Shown here: positions 13,730-24,061 of the stretch, piece after piece
Numbering within the stretch: position 1 is the first letter of the stretch
How the letters are laid out: every line of letters begins with the position of its first letter
Source: Sanguinoderma infundibulare
Taxonomy: Eukaryota > Basidiomycota > Agaricomycetes > Polyporales > Polyporaceae
Assembly (NCBI GenBank): GCA_032821775.1
Contig: JAVLRN010000014.1
Span: 558,001 to 622,000 of the forward strand
Length of the DNA stretch: 64,000 nt
Reading direction: 5' to 3'
Position numbers and translations under genes: made by a program
Notes under the pieces: model-generated
What the model saw: the letters and a program-made list of their open reading frames with translations, nothing else
Told to the model about the DNA's origin: nothing
Database searches by the model: none

Positions 13730-16700
13730 TCACAGGACGTTCACGACACCCCGTCCCGGCGAGATCACGGCGACGACCTCGCCAAAGTCGAGCAAGTCTC
13801 CTCCGCGCGTCACGACGAGGTCGCCCTGCAGGTCGCTCGCCTCCACGCCGAGCAGCTTCTCGAGGTTGACGGACGCGAGCGCGAGAGCGTCTGCCTTTGA
13901 CAGCGCGCCGTCGGACTCGAGAGCGGCCTGTAAGACAAGAGGTATGTTCAGTGCGAAGTCGAAGGGAACAGAACGGAGGATGCGTACCCAGGCAAGATCG
14001 AACCGCGCGTTGCGGGCGTCCCAGATCTCCTTGATGCCCAACCCGACCGTCACGCCGTACTCTCGGAGCACAGTAACCGCGCTCTTCTCCGTCAGCGGCG
14101 GTCCAGCGAGACTGGCCGCGCGTGCTGGTTAGTAAAACATCCGAGCATGCGCGAAGTGGAATTGAGCGTGCTTACATCCGTCGCTCCTCCCAGGAGCTGG
14201 GGAACGGCCGCGCAGGCGTGAGGATCACGCCGATGTTCGCCGCACCGAGCTCCCGAGCGAGGAGATGCGCTTCTGCCCCCCCGAGGATGGTGAACTTGAG
14301 CGAGGTGCGGAGCTTGGACTCGACCTCGACCTTGAGCGCAATGACGGACGCGATGATGTCGGCACTGCTCGCATGGACGACGAGAGGGACTTCACCCTGT
14401 TCGCGCCTGATCAGAACACCAGCCGACGCCAATCAATACTCGGAAGCAAGCCTCCTGGAGACGCACACGTTTAATCCTTCCAAACCACTCTTTGACATCG
14501 CTGCTCGTCTCGCCCAAGAGTAGGTGGCGAAGCGCTGCGATCTGCGTGCTCACGCTCGGCGATCCGACAGGGTGGATCGCGACATGCACCGCGCCGGCCT
14601 CCTGGACGATCCCGCCTCTCTCCAGCTTGTGGCGCGCGGCAGTCGAGAACGCGGTGTTCAGTCCCGCGAGGAAGCCGTGCGTCTGCGGCGCCACGATGCC
14701 GGTGGTCACGCCTGCGCGGTACGCGAGCCTGCGACCTGGAGTCAGAAGAATATAATGACATGGACGGAGGAGGACATACAGGGCATCGCGAGTAGCGAAC
14801 TGCAGACCATCAGCCGCGCGCATGAGGGCGCCAGACCCGCCGATGATCTCGGGCACACCCTCCGTGAGGGGATCGAAGACGAAGCCGTCCTGAGTGGACT
14901 CTTCCTGGTCGATCTCCTGCAGGCCGAGTGGCGAGCCTGCGCTGATGAGTCCAGGGGCGATCGAACCACCCTCGAGGTCGATGAACTCGGCATGCTCTTC
15001 GTCACGCACAGTCGCGGCGCACTGGCTACTGGGGGCCCCGAAGTCGAAGCACCAAATCTCGCCATCCCGCACAACGACGACGCCCGCTGCAAACGCATCC
15101 GACGCTTCTGCGACGAAGGCCTCTCGGACGTGATACTCCTCGCGGAGGAAGATTCTGGTGACGTTCGTGAACACGACCGTGTTCGACTTTGCCTGTGTAG
15201 GTTCGAGAGGCGGGAGACCGTCGTGCTTGAGTGTTTCCTTTACTTGCTTGTCGAAGTTGGGCGTCCTCGGAACGGTCTGGAATGCCGCGGGCTTGAAGAG
15301 AAGCTGAGGGGCGCCGAGCTGCGCAATGCCGTCGATCCAGACTTGTTGCGGGGTCGCACCGAGCGCGAGGGGGTGGCTGTCCCAAAGAACGAGATCTATA
15401 ATCCACGGGTAAGCAGGTCACCGTAAACGTGTGCACGATCGACGTGTTTCTAACTCACCGGCATCATATCCTGCAACGGGGCATCAAACAAGTCAGCAGC
15501 AATGTTCAGCTCGAGAGAAGCGCAAAACTCACCCTCTTTGACGTAACCAATACGGTGATCTTGGCCCATCACCTTCGCAGGAGTCGTCGTGACAGCTGCG
15601 AGGGCAAGGTTGTGTGGCAGCCCATAGTAGTGCGCTTGCTGCGCTTCATATAGCAAGTAGCGTGAATTCAATATCGGGTGATCGGACTGCGCAAAGAACC
15701 TTCAGCCGGTGTGCATGAAATGAAAACGGCATGGGGCGTGCCTTCATGACGACCTGCAAGCCGTGATCCGCGAGCACGCGAGGGGCGAACTCAGAACCGC
15801 GGTACGCCTCGCGCTTGTAGCGTGCCTGGGTCGCGAAGAGCGCGACCGCGGGCGGGTGGCCTGGACCAACAAGGTGAGCACACGTCGTCGATGGGTGGCG
15901 GTGATTATGTACGAGGTGCTTACCGTACGCGGACTTGAGGGTGTCGGGCACGAGATACGCCTCGTGACCGTGGTGGAAGGTGGCTATAGGGAACTTGAAC
16001 TCGTTCGTGATCTGCGATAGTTCACGTCAATTTCTGTTTCCACTAGTCCCACAATTCCAAATGCACGTACCCGGACCAGGTCGTCTAAGTCTACAGTCTC
16101 GTAGCAATGCACATGGACCTGTCGCACGTCAGGCCCCATTGAAAACTAGACCATCTTCTCAGTGCTTACCTTGACGCGGCCACGGAGGACGTCCACGAGA
16201 GCCTCCCACTGCAGATCCTCCGGATATTCTCCGAGCCCTGCCCAGTCGCCTCCCGTGGCCTTCACGCAGAAGTTATCCTGGGCTTCCTTGATCTTCCGCG
16301 CGTGTTCGTATGCCTCGCGGAATGCCCACGCGGTATCCATGCGGGTGTTATGGTATATGCTGTCTGCGAAAGGTGAGGGAGGTGCAAAAGATTAGACACC
16401 GGTTTTGAGACTCACCTGGGTTCTCGCCGCACGCGTGCCTATGCAAACATGAGCATCAGATAGAGATAAAATGGGACAAGGACCTACTTCATCTGGCGGA
16501 AGCGGAAGTAGGCGTGCGGGTCATAGATGCTGCTGTTCCTCTCGTAAGGGTTCTCCAGCAGCATGCCAGTTGGGGCACGATCGGCGGTAGGACGAAGCTT
16601 GATGAGAATAGCCTGTCCGCCGATGGCGTTCGCAGAGCCTGGTAGAACAAGGGCAGTCTGCAAGGGATTGATGAGCGTCGTCCACGAAATTACGTCTGAA

Positions 16701-17580
16701 CCACGTTGCACTTACCGTAAGACCTCCAGCAATGCTGAGCCTGTACGCATCATCGCGAGTATTCAGCCCATCAAGAGCACGGAGCCACTAAAACGCATGA
16801 CGGCTTCAGCGCATAAGCAAACAACGAAACCCGTGGAACGCGCCGGTAGGATGGGTCCCTTGAAGGAGTTGGTGTCGTCACCTCCACGGAGGGCCGGGAC
16901 GTTAAAAACTCCTCTGGGCATGGTTGTCAGCCGTACGAAACAAATCTAAGGTACTTGTTGACCCACAAATGGCTGTGCAAGTCGATGATACTGGGCGAAT
17001 GTCAGTTGGCTAGAGAGAGGAAAAAGAGCTACGTGGCAACAAACCCTGGTGACACCCATTGTCCCCGGGCGTCGATATGAACGAGCTTGGGGTATTGGCT
17101 AAGCAGAGAGTCTCCGACGACTCCGACGCGCTTGATGAGCCCGGCATCGAGGAGAATGTCGCCTTTGATTACCTCAAGGCCATCGGCGCTGCCGGTCCAG
17201 ATAGTCGCGTTCTAGCAGGGAAATGAGATGTGAATGATCCAGCACGATACAACAGGAACCGGATGGATACGCACGGTAATCAGGGTGGCTTTCGTGCCGG
17301 GAACGAAGCGATCGGAATATGCTCGAGTGTTGAAATTTGACGGAGGTCCGGGTGCCACGTTGAGCAACTGGCATTTGTCCAACCATTCTGCAGCGCGTAA
17401 CGGGACCTGAACGCTGTCCGAAGCGATCAGGGCGGCAGAGTACAGCCGTACATACAGGAATGCGACCAAAGACAAGGCCACAGCTACGACAATTCGTCCA
17501 GGGCGAGACACTAGCAACCTGGGGCGACGCTGCGTCGTCTCGCGGATGTGGGACGGGAGCTTCGCTTCCTCGCCCTGCAT
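13730..17580 (-). CDS. Membrane-anchored amidohydrolase / CE9-like protein, copy A
   Basis: Large multi-exon gene coding for roughly 900-950 residues. MQGEEAKLPSHI is followed by a single helix (IVVAVALSLVAFLYVRLYSA) that would anchor it as a type II membrane protein. Then come ATIWTGSADGLEVIKGDILL, GQWVSPG, the metal-binding IIDLHSHLWVNKY (about 16980, the HxH of metallo-dependent hydrolases), LVLPGSANAIGGQAILIKLR, a second His pair in QVHVHCYETVDLDDLV, IATFHHGHEAYLVPDTLKS, SDHPILNSRYLLYEAQQAHY and KEGYDADLVLWDSHPLALGA. A second composite-type half ends RGVVNVL. Such basidiomycete proteins are usually named carbohydrate esterase family 9 or amidohydrolase; the substrate is unknown. A tRNA-Glu lies 300 bp upstream. 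Two relatives lie at 48108-49960 and 56506-60398. Confidence 0.8.
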
Positions 17581-17883
17581 ATCGGCCAGAGGCGTACCTG
17601 GGGATGACTTTCAGAGGACGCTATTAGCAGAGTTGCTCAACCATGCTGGTGAGGGAACTTACTCGATGATGGTGGAAGGAAGAAGCTGTTTTCCCACTCG
17701 TGGCGCCGGGTAGCCGAGTGGGCGTCTAATAACGTGCTACTGTACTTGCTGGTGGTACCAGGCCTAGGATGTCTAACAACGAGACCCACATGACTCGTAA
17801 ATCAGGTGAACGCGCAGACGATTTGCCAAAATGTTTTCAACCAAGCACATTTTAACAAAATACTGGAACGCACCACCAATCAT

Positions 17884-17954
17884 TCCGACACGGGGAATCG
17901 AACCCCGGGCTATCGCGTGAGAGGCGATAATGTTAGCCACTACACCATATCGGA
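17884..17954 (-). tRNA. tRNA-Glu (CTC anticodon), intronless
   Basis: On the minus strand the 71-nt sequence starts TCCGATATGG and ends GTGTCGGA, giving a 7-bp acceptor stem with one G-U pair. The T arm contains GGTTCGATTCC with the standard TTCGA. The anticodon stem ATCGC/GCGAT encloses the loop CTCTCAC, anticodon CTC, reading GAG codons. An identical copy lies at 54415-54485, with degraded copies at 47444 and 53321. Confidence 0.95.
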
Positions 17955-18755
17955 TTAGCTGTCGAACTGCTTAGTTATTATATAGCAATTGGTAGTAGTA
18001 GTACCATGGAAATGGCAGATGATTGACCCAACTCTTTCCTTCCTTCCTCGCCATTACAACGAACCAACTTCTATAGCCGATGTACTCCGTCAATTGAGTT
18101 TCCAGTCTTCATGCTTATGTTTAGATCTGCAGTAGTCCAAGTCAATGTCTTTGTGTGCATCAAGGACGCAGCCGTCGGCCACCGCCGTGATACCACGCAC
18201 TGCGTGCCTGGCCCTCCCATCAAGCACGCATGCCACCTTCCCTACATATGACATGTCTCCAGGATTAAGCCGTACTCACCCCGCATTATCGTCCCAGACC
18301 AGTACCTTCCCTCGCACTCCTCTCTCCCCCTCCGGATCCCTCCCACCGTACCAAACTTCCACTCGCCGCCAATATTCGGGACCCTGTGTCTGAGACTCTT
18401 GGCACGGAGCTCTCTTGTACTCATCACGTGCACGCGTCAAGAGTCCTCGGTACGGGCTACCCGAAGTTCAGTCCTGCAGCCGACGCTTTCATTAACGACC
18501 TTCTCGATGGCCGCGATCGACCGCGATCGTCCCGAACGCAACGTGTTTTCGGCGAGGCGAGCCAAACTGCATTACACAAGGGCACATATGGATACACTAT
18601 GTCGTTATTACTCCCCGGCGGTCCCCCAGGTACGTACGACTCTATTTTATGTCCACTGCTCTGCAACCGTCCTTTTTTGACTTTGATTTACACTTTGTTG
18701 TCCTCCAAACCCTCCCGCCTTGGCTGGCACCGAACTTTAACCCTCCGTCCATGAC

Positions 18756-20246
18756 CTACCCATCGCTCTGGATGCCAATGATGGGTTGGATGCTGCCCTT
18801 GGAAACGTGATCGACTCGCAGCAAGACCAACTTGGCGAGCTCCACGACCGCTCCGCGATGCCGGAGCGGAGCACCTTGTTTCTCCGCGTAATCCTATCAC
18901 CACCCAGATGAGTGTAAGCACGACCATAACCATGTCCCGCAACCGGAGAATCGCAGTTAAGCTCACCATAAGCTTCCTCAGCTCGAGGCGCACCGTCTCC
19001 GCCATCTCGAGGAGCGTGATCGGTCGGCCCACCTTCCCCTTCCCGTCGCCGTGGCGCACGCGCACCTGCGTCGAGTGTCCATGCAGCTGGGTGAACTGTA
19101 CATTCCAATCCAACGGTCAGAGGCGTGTCGCACCACGCCTCGCGGTGTCTGTCACCTCACCTCGAATCGGATGGATGCCTTCACTCCGATGGCCGCATTG
19201 GGGTCAAACGCAAGGTCTTCGCCGTTCTCAACAGCGTCGAGCGCATCCAGCGCGACACCCCGTTCTCCATTGAAATGGATCGGTCCCGCGGATGTACCTT
19301 TGACGGGCTGCTTGCGGTACGTGCCTTGGTCGAGGTGCTCGATTACGGAGATCGAAGGCACCGCGTTCGGAGGGTACGAAGCAATGGAGACGGAGGGATG
19401 GAGTGCGTCGGTGTAGTCCTTGTGAAAGGTGCGTCAATAGACGGTCGCATGCCAACACTTCAGTAAGCTTACGGGGGGATGCGCCGCGTAGCCATCAACC
19501 CCGTCTATCGCAGCGTCTGACAGCGGTCTCTGGTAACCATGATCGAAAGGTGCGGACGTGTAATACGGCAAGCAAGGAGCGTGCTGAGCCGTGGGCTGAT
19601 ATGAACAGTCAACGGGGCGTCGTTGCCTCGGAGACGACGGCGTCTGAGCAAACCATACGTCTCTGGCACCTGCGATGTCCGCGTCCGCCCGTTGGCTATC
19701 GGCCGGAAATGTCGACGGGGTTATGGAGGCGGTTCGCATGCTCGCCACCAGTACGTCCACGTCATCCAGTGAGCTCGCGTATTGTGCGGTATTTACCGCG
19801 CCCTGGCCGGTCGCCAGGTAGTACGTCGAAGGACCACCTGCATATTGCGGTCCTGCGTCCGTCGCCCCGGCCGTGTAGGTAGACACGGGGAAGTACGCTA
19901 GTCGAGCAGGACCAGAGCGCCGTAGCTGGTGGAGGGGAACACGATCGGTATGTGAGCCGCGTTTTGCTCGTAATCATCGACTGCGGGGAACTTACCATCT
20001 CGCTCATCACTTGGTGAAGCGCTAGAAAGAGCATCTGGTCGTCCCAGTAATAGAGCTCGTATTCCTGTCAAGACCATTCTAGCTTGAGACAACGAAGCGG
20101 TTGGTCAGATTCATCCATTACCTCAAGGAATCCGGCGTCAATATTGAGCGCGCTGAGGAGGGCACTGGGAGATATTTGTGTTTGCTAAAATAGGTATGAG
20201 TTGTCCGCCTACTCCCAAGGACAGGACAACCACTTACGAAGTCCAT
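18756..20246 (-). CDS. Unrecognised protein, paralogue 3 of a three-member family
   Basis: Starts with a tiny exon ATGGACTTC (MDF) followed by GTAAGT, then QTQISPSALLSALNIDAG, EYELYYWDDQMLFLALHQ, a long low-complexity Tyr/Ala/Pro/Ser exon (about 19899-19467), TFHKDYTDALHPSVSIAS to ASIRFEV, FTQLHGHSTQVRVRHG to LRKLM, and a last exon GAPLRHRGAVVELAK ending at the TAG at 18756-18758. The C-terminus LVLLRVDHVSKGSIQPIIGI and the preceding KASIRFEV (ASIRYEF in paralogue 2) show homology with the genes at 9821 and 12194. Clean splice sites support an intact gene. Function is unknown; the Tyr/Pro-rich middle is specific to this copy. Confidence 0.6.
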
Positions 20247-21146
20247 GCACGCAGTATGCGAGGGACAGGAGGATGAGCGGATAGCGTGGGGGAGGAGGTG
20301 CTCTAGAGCGCAGTGTGGTTTCAGGCAGAAGATCTGGAGTGGTCAGGCATTCTCGTTCTTGCACTCGTTCTTGTATGACGGATTCTGGGCAACGGGCAAG
20401 CGAACCCCCGTGCCCAGATCCCTGGATCTATTCGGGCGCACAGCTTCCCTTCGCGCGCGAACACTTCGCACGTCACCGAAACTACCCAGTTTATCCACCA
20501 ACAGACGTCCGCCGTGGCTGGAACACTGGCCGATGTACGATTGCCCTACCAAGGCAACGTGTTTCGCTGCCTTGGGAGGAGATGGATAGTCAGAGGGCAG
20601 TCCCGCTGTCGAGGAAGAGTCACCGTTGACTCCATTATTTTCAGACACTGTCGTGTGGGCGAGGAACGTTCGCAGGCGGATCCGCCTTGAGGCCCGGCGA
20701 CCGGGATAGGGTGGACTCCGTGGCAGACGCATCAGCACTGGGACTGCGCTTGTGGTTCGGTGGCGGGCTATGTGATTACGAAGGATCACCGCTGACAGGA
20801 AATGGCGCACCGCCTGCCAGCCACTCCCGGACGAGTGATTTTATGACGAGCGTCCTTGAAGGCTTCGGCTGAGATGAGGGTAATGGATAAAGAATGCGTG
20901 AGACGCGTCCCTCCACATGTGTGGCGTTTCGACAGAGCGGACGTCGGAATACGTGGTGGTTCTTTTTAATTTTGGCAATATAGCTGTAGCACTGCACCCG
21001 ACCTCGTTGTGGTCCGGGCGATTGCGACATGGATAGAGCGGGTGATGTCGGCCGTGCAATTATTGGTACCACCGCATGTTCATGGACGAGGACGGAGACA
21101 GAGAAGAAGCATTCAGAAAGCGCGAAATGACATAAACCTCCGAGCT
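20247..21146. other. Intergenic region
   Basis: No supported gene. Several overlapping short frames on both strands lack motifs. The HET-B fragment is truncated at the right edge of this region, so one edge is a breakpoint. Confidence 0.35.
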
Positions 21147-21741
21147 CTACGCCGAATGGTGGTGCAATCCTAGGAAGATGGGGTCGATTTCTACCTCCTC
21201 AACCGTGACCTGGCTGCACACACAGTAGAGCTTTTCGTCTGCAGCTGATCCGATGGGCCACAGTGCTAGTGGGACGACCATAAGACTGTCATATGCCTCG
21301 CGAACATTCTTCGGCTCCTCGACGATCCACGGTGCCATGCTCTCCCTCAGGGACATCGTCGCCGAGTCTTTCATCATGCCAGCAAGGACCTTCGGTACGA
21401 TGTGATAACGTTGTTAAACCAGAGCCTGACTGATTGCATTCGCCACCAGTTCCGGGAACGTCATCGTGCGCATATCGGGGGGAGGGATGTAGCCATCTAG
21501 GTCGGGGAAAACAGTCAGGACGTAGTCGCGGGGTTTGGTCGTCGCCCGTACGCTTCTCCATGCCGATCGAAGTGGACTGTATGTAGCAGCAAGACCGATT
21601 CCGCAGCTGTACTTCGCCATGTCGAGGCGGCGCCTACCCATGTCACACTTTGTCAGCGCAACTCGAGGACAAGAACATTCTGCTGACGGACGCACCGGTA
21701 CATAAGGTCGATATATAACCTTTTGAGCACCGGGAGGCCCG
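21147..21741 (-). pseudogene. HET-B, 3' fragment (end of exon 2 and part of exon 3)
   Basis: Exon 3 of a HET-family gene (from 21633: RRLDMAKYSCGIGLAATY and on) is readable down to DEKLYCVCSQVTVEEVEIDP, where homology stops, so the last roughly 180 residues of the family C-terminus are missing. Upstream, a short tail of exon 2 (LYIDLMYR before the GTGCGT donor) runs into a TA dinucleotide at 21742-21743, where the TIR element begins. The rest of exon 2 and exon 1 of the same gene lie 15 kb away at 36831-37530, in the same orientation. Confidence 0.8.
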
Positions 21742-21743
21742 TA

Positions 21744-21995
21744 AGATTGGCCCAGAGCACAATGGGGGGCTATGTCACACTGTGACCATGCACGTGAATC
21801 GGGCGCTTGACACGATTAGCGATTAATATTGTGTTTAAGGTGACGGCGGTGGAGCGACTGCTAGATATCGGCTTCCTTTTCGGTATCACCCAATATGGAC
21901 TTACGCAGACGCCCGTGTGCCATGGCCGACCGAACTTCAGCATCTCCTCGCGCACGCGGGACAAATCCGAAAATTGGCTTCCTAAACTTTGTAGA
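21744..21995. mobile_element. TIR element, first half (split by hAT)
   Basis: Begins AGATTGGCCCAGAGCACAAT directly after TA, identical to the terminal inverted repeat of the complete copy at 60997-61401. It matches that copy (reverse complement) through CCTAAACTTTGTAGA, where the hAT element interrupts it. The remaining half is at 36657-36828. Confidence 0.85.
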
Positions 21996-22245
21996 TAGGG
22001 CTCTGCAAATCACGTTTAACAGGACACCTGTTTTTTTGATGGTGCGAAAATGGGAACACCCATCAAGATAAACGGGTGTTTTTTCTGCATTTGGAAGACA
22101 GAACACCCTGTTCTGTTTAGCAGATGAAAAACGGGGCATTCGAACATGTTTTTTGATCTGTTTGGGAAATAATGACGAAATAGCTAGGAGGAGGGCACGC
22201 TAAGGATGCGCTTGATTCACGCAGCCAATACAAAGTAATTATCTA

Positions 22246-22713
22246 CTATTCCAATGCATCAAGCCGCTCACGAAGGTCGCGGCACACAAGCAAGAGCTGT
22301 TGCAAGTTCAACAGCATGAGGGCACAGATGGTATCCGGCTTCAGGCTTGCACACCAGAGTGCAATTGTGTCACGCACGCCAGAGAAAATGCGCTCAACAG
22401 CAACCGAACACCCTAAAAAGAGTAGTATAGTCAGAGATGTATGCGTGGGGAAAGAATTGAAAGGAAATCACCCGGTATTGAGAAGATGTCCTGTGCAAGA
22501 CGGGATAGGTTGGGAAATGCGCCCCTAAAGTCGAGATGCTGTTTGACATAAATATAAGTATGAGATAATACCAGGGACGATGATCTGGTGGAAAAAGTTG
22601 ACATGCACGGCTTGGGCTGTGCATCCCTCGAACACCAGGTGGTGGACCCTGACACACTGGGTGAGTGCAGAGCGGTCTGTGGGTGTGTGTGCAGCGAAGG
22701 GGTTTAGCGCCTC
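22246..22713 (-). pseudogene. hAT transposase, C-terminal exons
   Basis: Minus-strand exons ending at the TAG at 22246-22248. The sequence FPNLSRLAQDIFSIPG splices over a short intron onto CSVAVERIFSGVRDTIAL and LLNLQQLLLVCRDLRERLDA. The block SVAVERIFSG is the hAT C-terminal dimerisation signature (usually S-ERxFS). The coding frame runs upstream to 22713, where the Gypsy 5' LTR begins, and continues in frame at 35275 once one copy of the 5-bp duplication is removed. This half therefore looked intact until the Gypsy inserted. Confidence 0.8.
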
Positions 22714-23248
22714 TGTCACGGTTTTTTGCACCACGTTTGGCAACATTCCATTTCTGAAGGCCGGCACAGCCCGGGCAGCATTTATCATTATCTTCCATCC
22801 TATCTTATCTGGGGGTGTGACCCCAGATGCTGTTTATCATATCTTATCTCTCAAGGCCGGCCCAGAAGGAGCCCAGTTCTGGTCCATCATTGGTCATTGT
22901 TATGTAAATAGGTTCCCTTATTGTTCTCTGACCTCATGGCAGCCTCATGGCAGCCTCATGGTAGCCTCATTGTTCCTTCATATATGTGCCAAACACGGCC
23001 ACACAGGACATGGTCTGTGCACCCTTCTGTAATAGTATATAAGGGCTGTGAGGTGGGCTCAGAGACCTTAGATTCTGTCTCTTGTTCTCTTCCCCCTCCA
23101 CTGTAGGCAGCTTAACAGCCCCTGCCACCACTTGTCTCCTCACCTAGACAATCCATCCTCTTTGCCTCTGCCCACTCTACTGTGTGTCAGCCCACACCAG
23201 TAAGCTCTGTTTTTGTTTTGTTTGTGGTGCAGTCGCTTGGCTGTGACA
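22714..23248 (+). repeat. Gypsy 5' LTR
   Basis: It contains a TATATAAG box at 23036-23043, an 11-bp tandem repeat of the type CCTCATGGCAG (about 22932-22970, three copies and a part), and the palindromic ends TGTCA/TGACA. The probable transcript start lies near 23070 (see the primer-site entry). The 3' LTR at 34735 has the same elements. Confidence 0.9.
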
Positions 23249-23250
23249 TT

Positions 23251-23261
23251 AGACAGAATCT
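23251..23261 (+). promoter_or_regulatory. Gypsy primer-binding site, self-priming (Tf1-like)
   Basis: The 11 bases AGACAGAATCT start 2 nt after the 5' LTR. Their exact reverse complement, AGATTCTGTCT, lies at 23070-23080 inside the LTR, about 34 bp after the start of the TATA box, where the transcript is expected to begin. In Tf1/sushi-group elements the first 11 nt of the RNA fold back on the primer site and prime reverse transcription instead of a tRNA. The match of length and position strongly suggests that mechanism; the transcript start is inferred. Confidence 0.7.
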
Positions 23262-23489
23262 CACATCCAGGCCCCTGGCTCAGTGCCCAAGTCACTAGCC
23301 AGCCATCTCTCTTCCCCCCAGGAGTTTTATACACATTTATCATCCCCTTCCCCCACTCCCTCCCAGGAGCAAGACCTCCAGGAGTTTACCCATCATCACC
23401 ACAAGAGACATGGTCATCTCTCAGTCCAGGATCAGATATCCTGTGTGCTTGAGGACTTGAAAGAGGATTGTCTTCATTACCGTCTGTGA

Positions 23490-24005
23490 AAACACACACC
23501 TCTAGTCCCACACCGCAAGAGTCTACCTGCACCCATTCCCTACGCCAGACCTCTCCCTCCTACACCTTGCGCCCAGGCTCCTACAACTGCCCCACCTCCT
23601 GTCCCAGCTGTCCCTTCCATCCCCCTTGTACACTGGATCTCTGCCCACCTGATCCCAGCTTTCAGCAGGGTCAACATCAATGACACCATTGCCATCGTCG
23701 AGTCCAAGGCCACAGCAGTCATCACCCAGTTTCAAGCCATCTTTGACCATGTTGGTGACCTCAGGAACTCTGACCCTGACCGTTACTTTGCACTCCACTG
23801 CATTGCTGACCATCTTGAGTGGTATCTTGACAACCTCAAGGCTCACAGAAACACCTGGACCCATCATCAACACTGGGACGTAGAGTGGTTTTGCAGGGAG
23901 TTTGGAAAGATAAGGTTTCAGGGTTTAGGACAGAACTTTGCTCGGGTTGTGAATGCTATTACTGAGTTAGAGAAGTTTGGGTATCTAGACTGGATTGTTT
24001 TGTAG
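23490..24005 (+). CDS. Extra open frame of the Gypsy element upstream of gag
   Basis: An open frame of about 171 codons with no ATG, in a different frame from the stretch before 23487 and separate from gag. The N-terminal part is Pro/Thr-rich; the rest (RVNINDTIAIVESKATAV, DPDRYFALHCIADHLEWY, NLKAHRNTWTHHQHWD, REFGKIRFQGLG) looks like a folded alpha-helical protein. I recognise no domain. It is less damaged than gag-pol. It could be an extra element gene, an exon of a spliced product or captured host sequence. Confidence 0.45.
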   Translation, partial: KHTPLVPHRKSLPAPIPYARPLPPTPCAQAPTTAPPPVPAVPSIPLVHWISAHLIPAFSRVNINDTIAIVESKATAVITQFQAIFDHVGDLRNSDPDRYFALHCIADHLEWYLDNLKAHRNTWTHHQHWDVEWFCREFGKIRFQGLGQNFARVVNAITELEKFGYLDWIVL

Positions 24006-24061
24006 TTTCCCTATCCTTTGGAGTTTGGAATACACCCTGTGGAGTTTAAGTTTTGCACAAC

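Noticed and set aside
14524..15426. 300-codon plus-strand open frame
   Set aside because: Antisense to well-supported amidohydrolase exons in GC-rich sequence; no motif.
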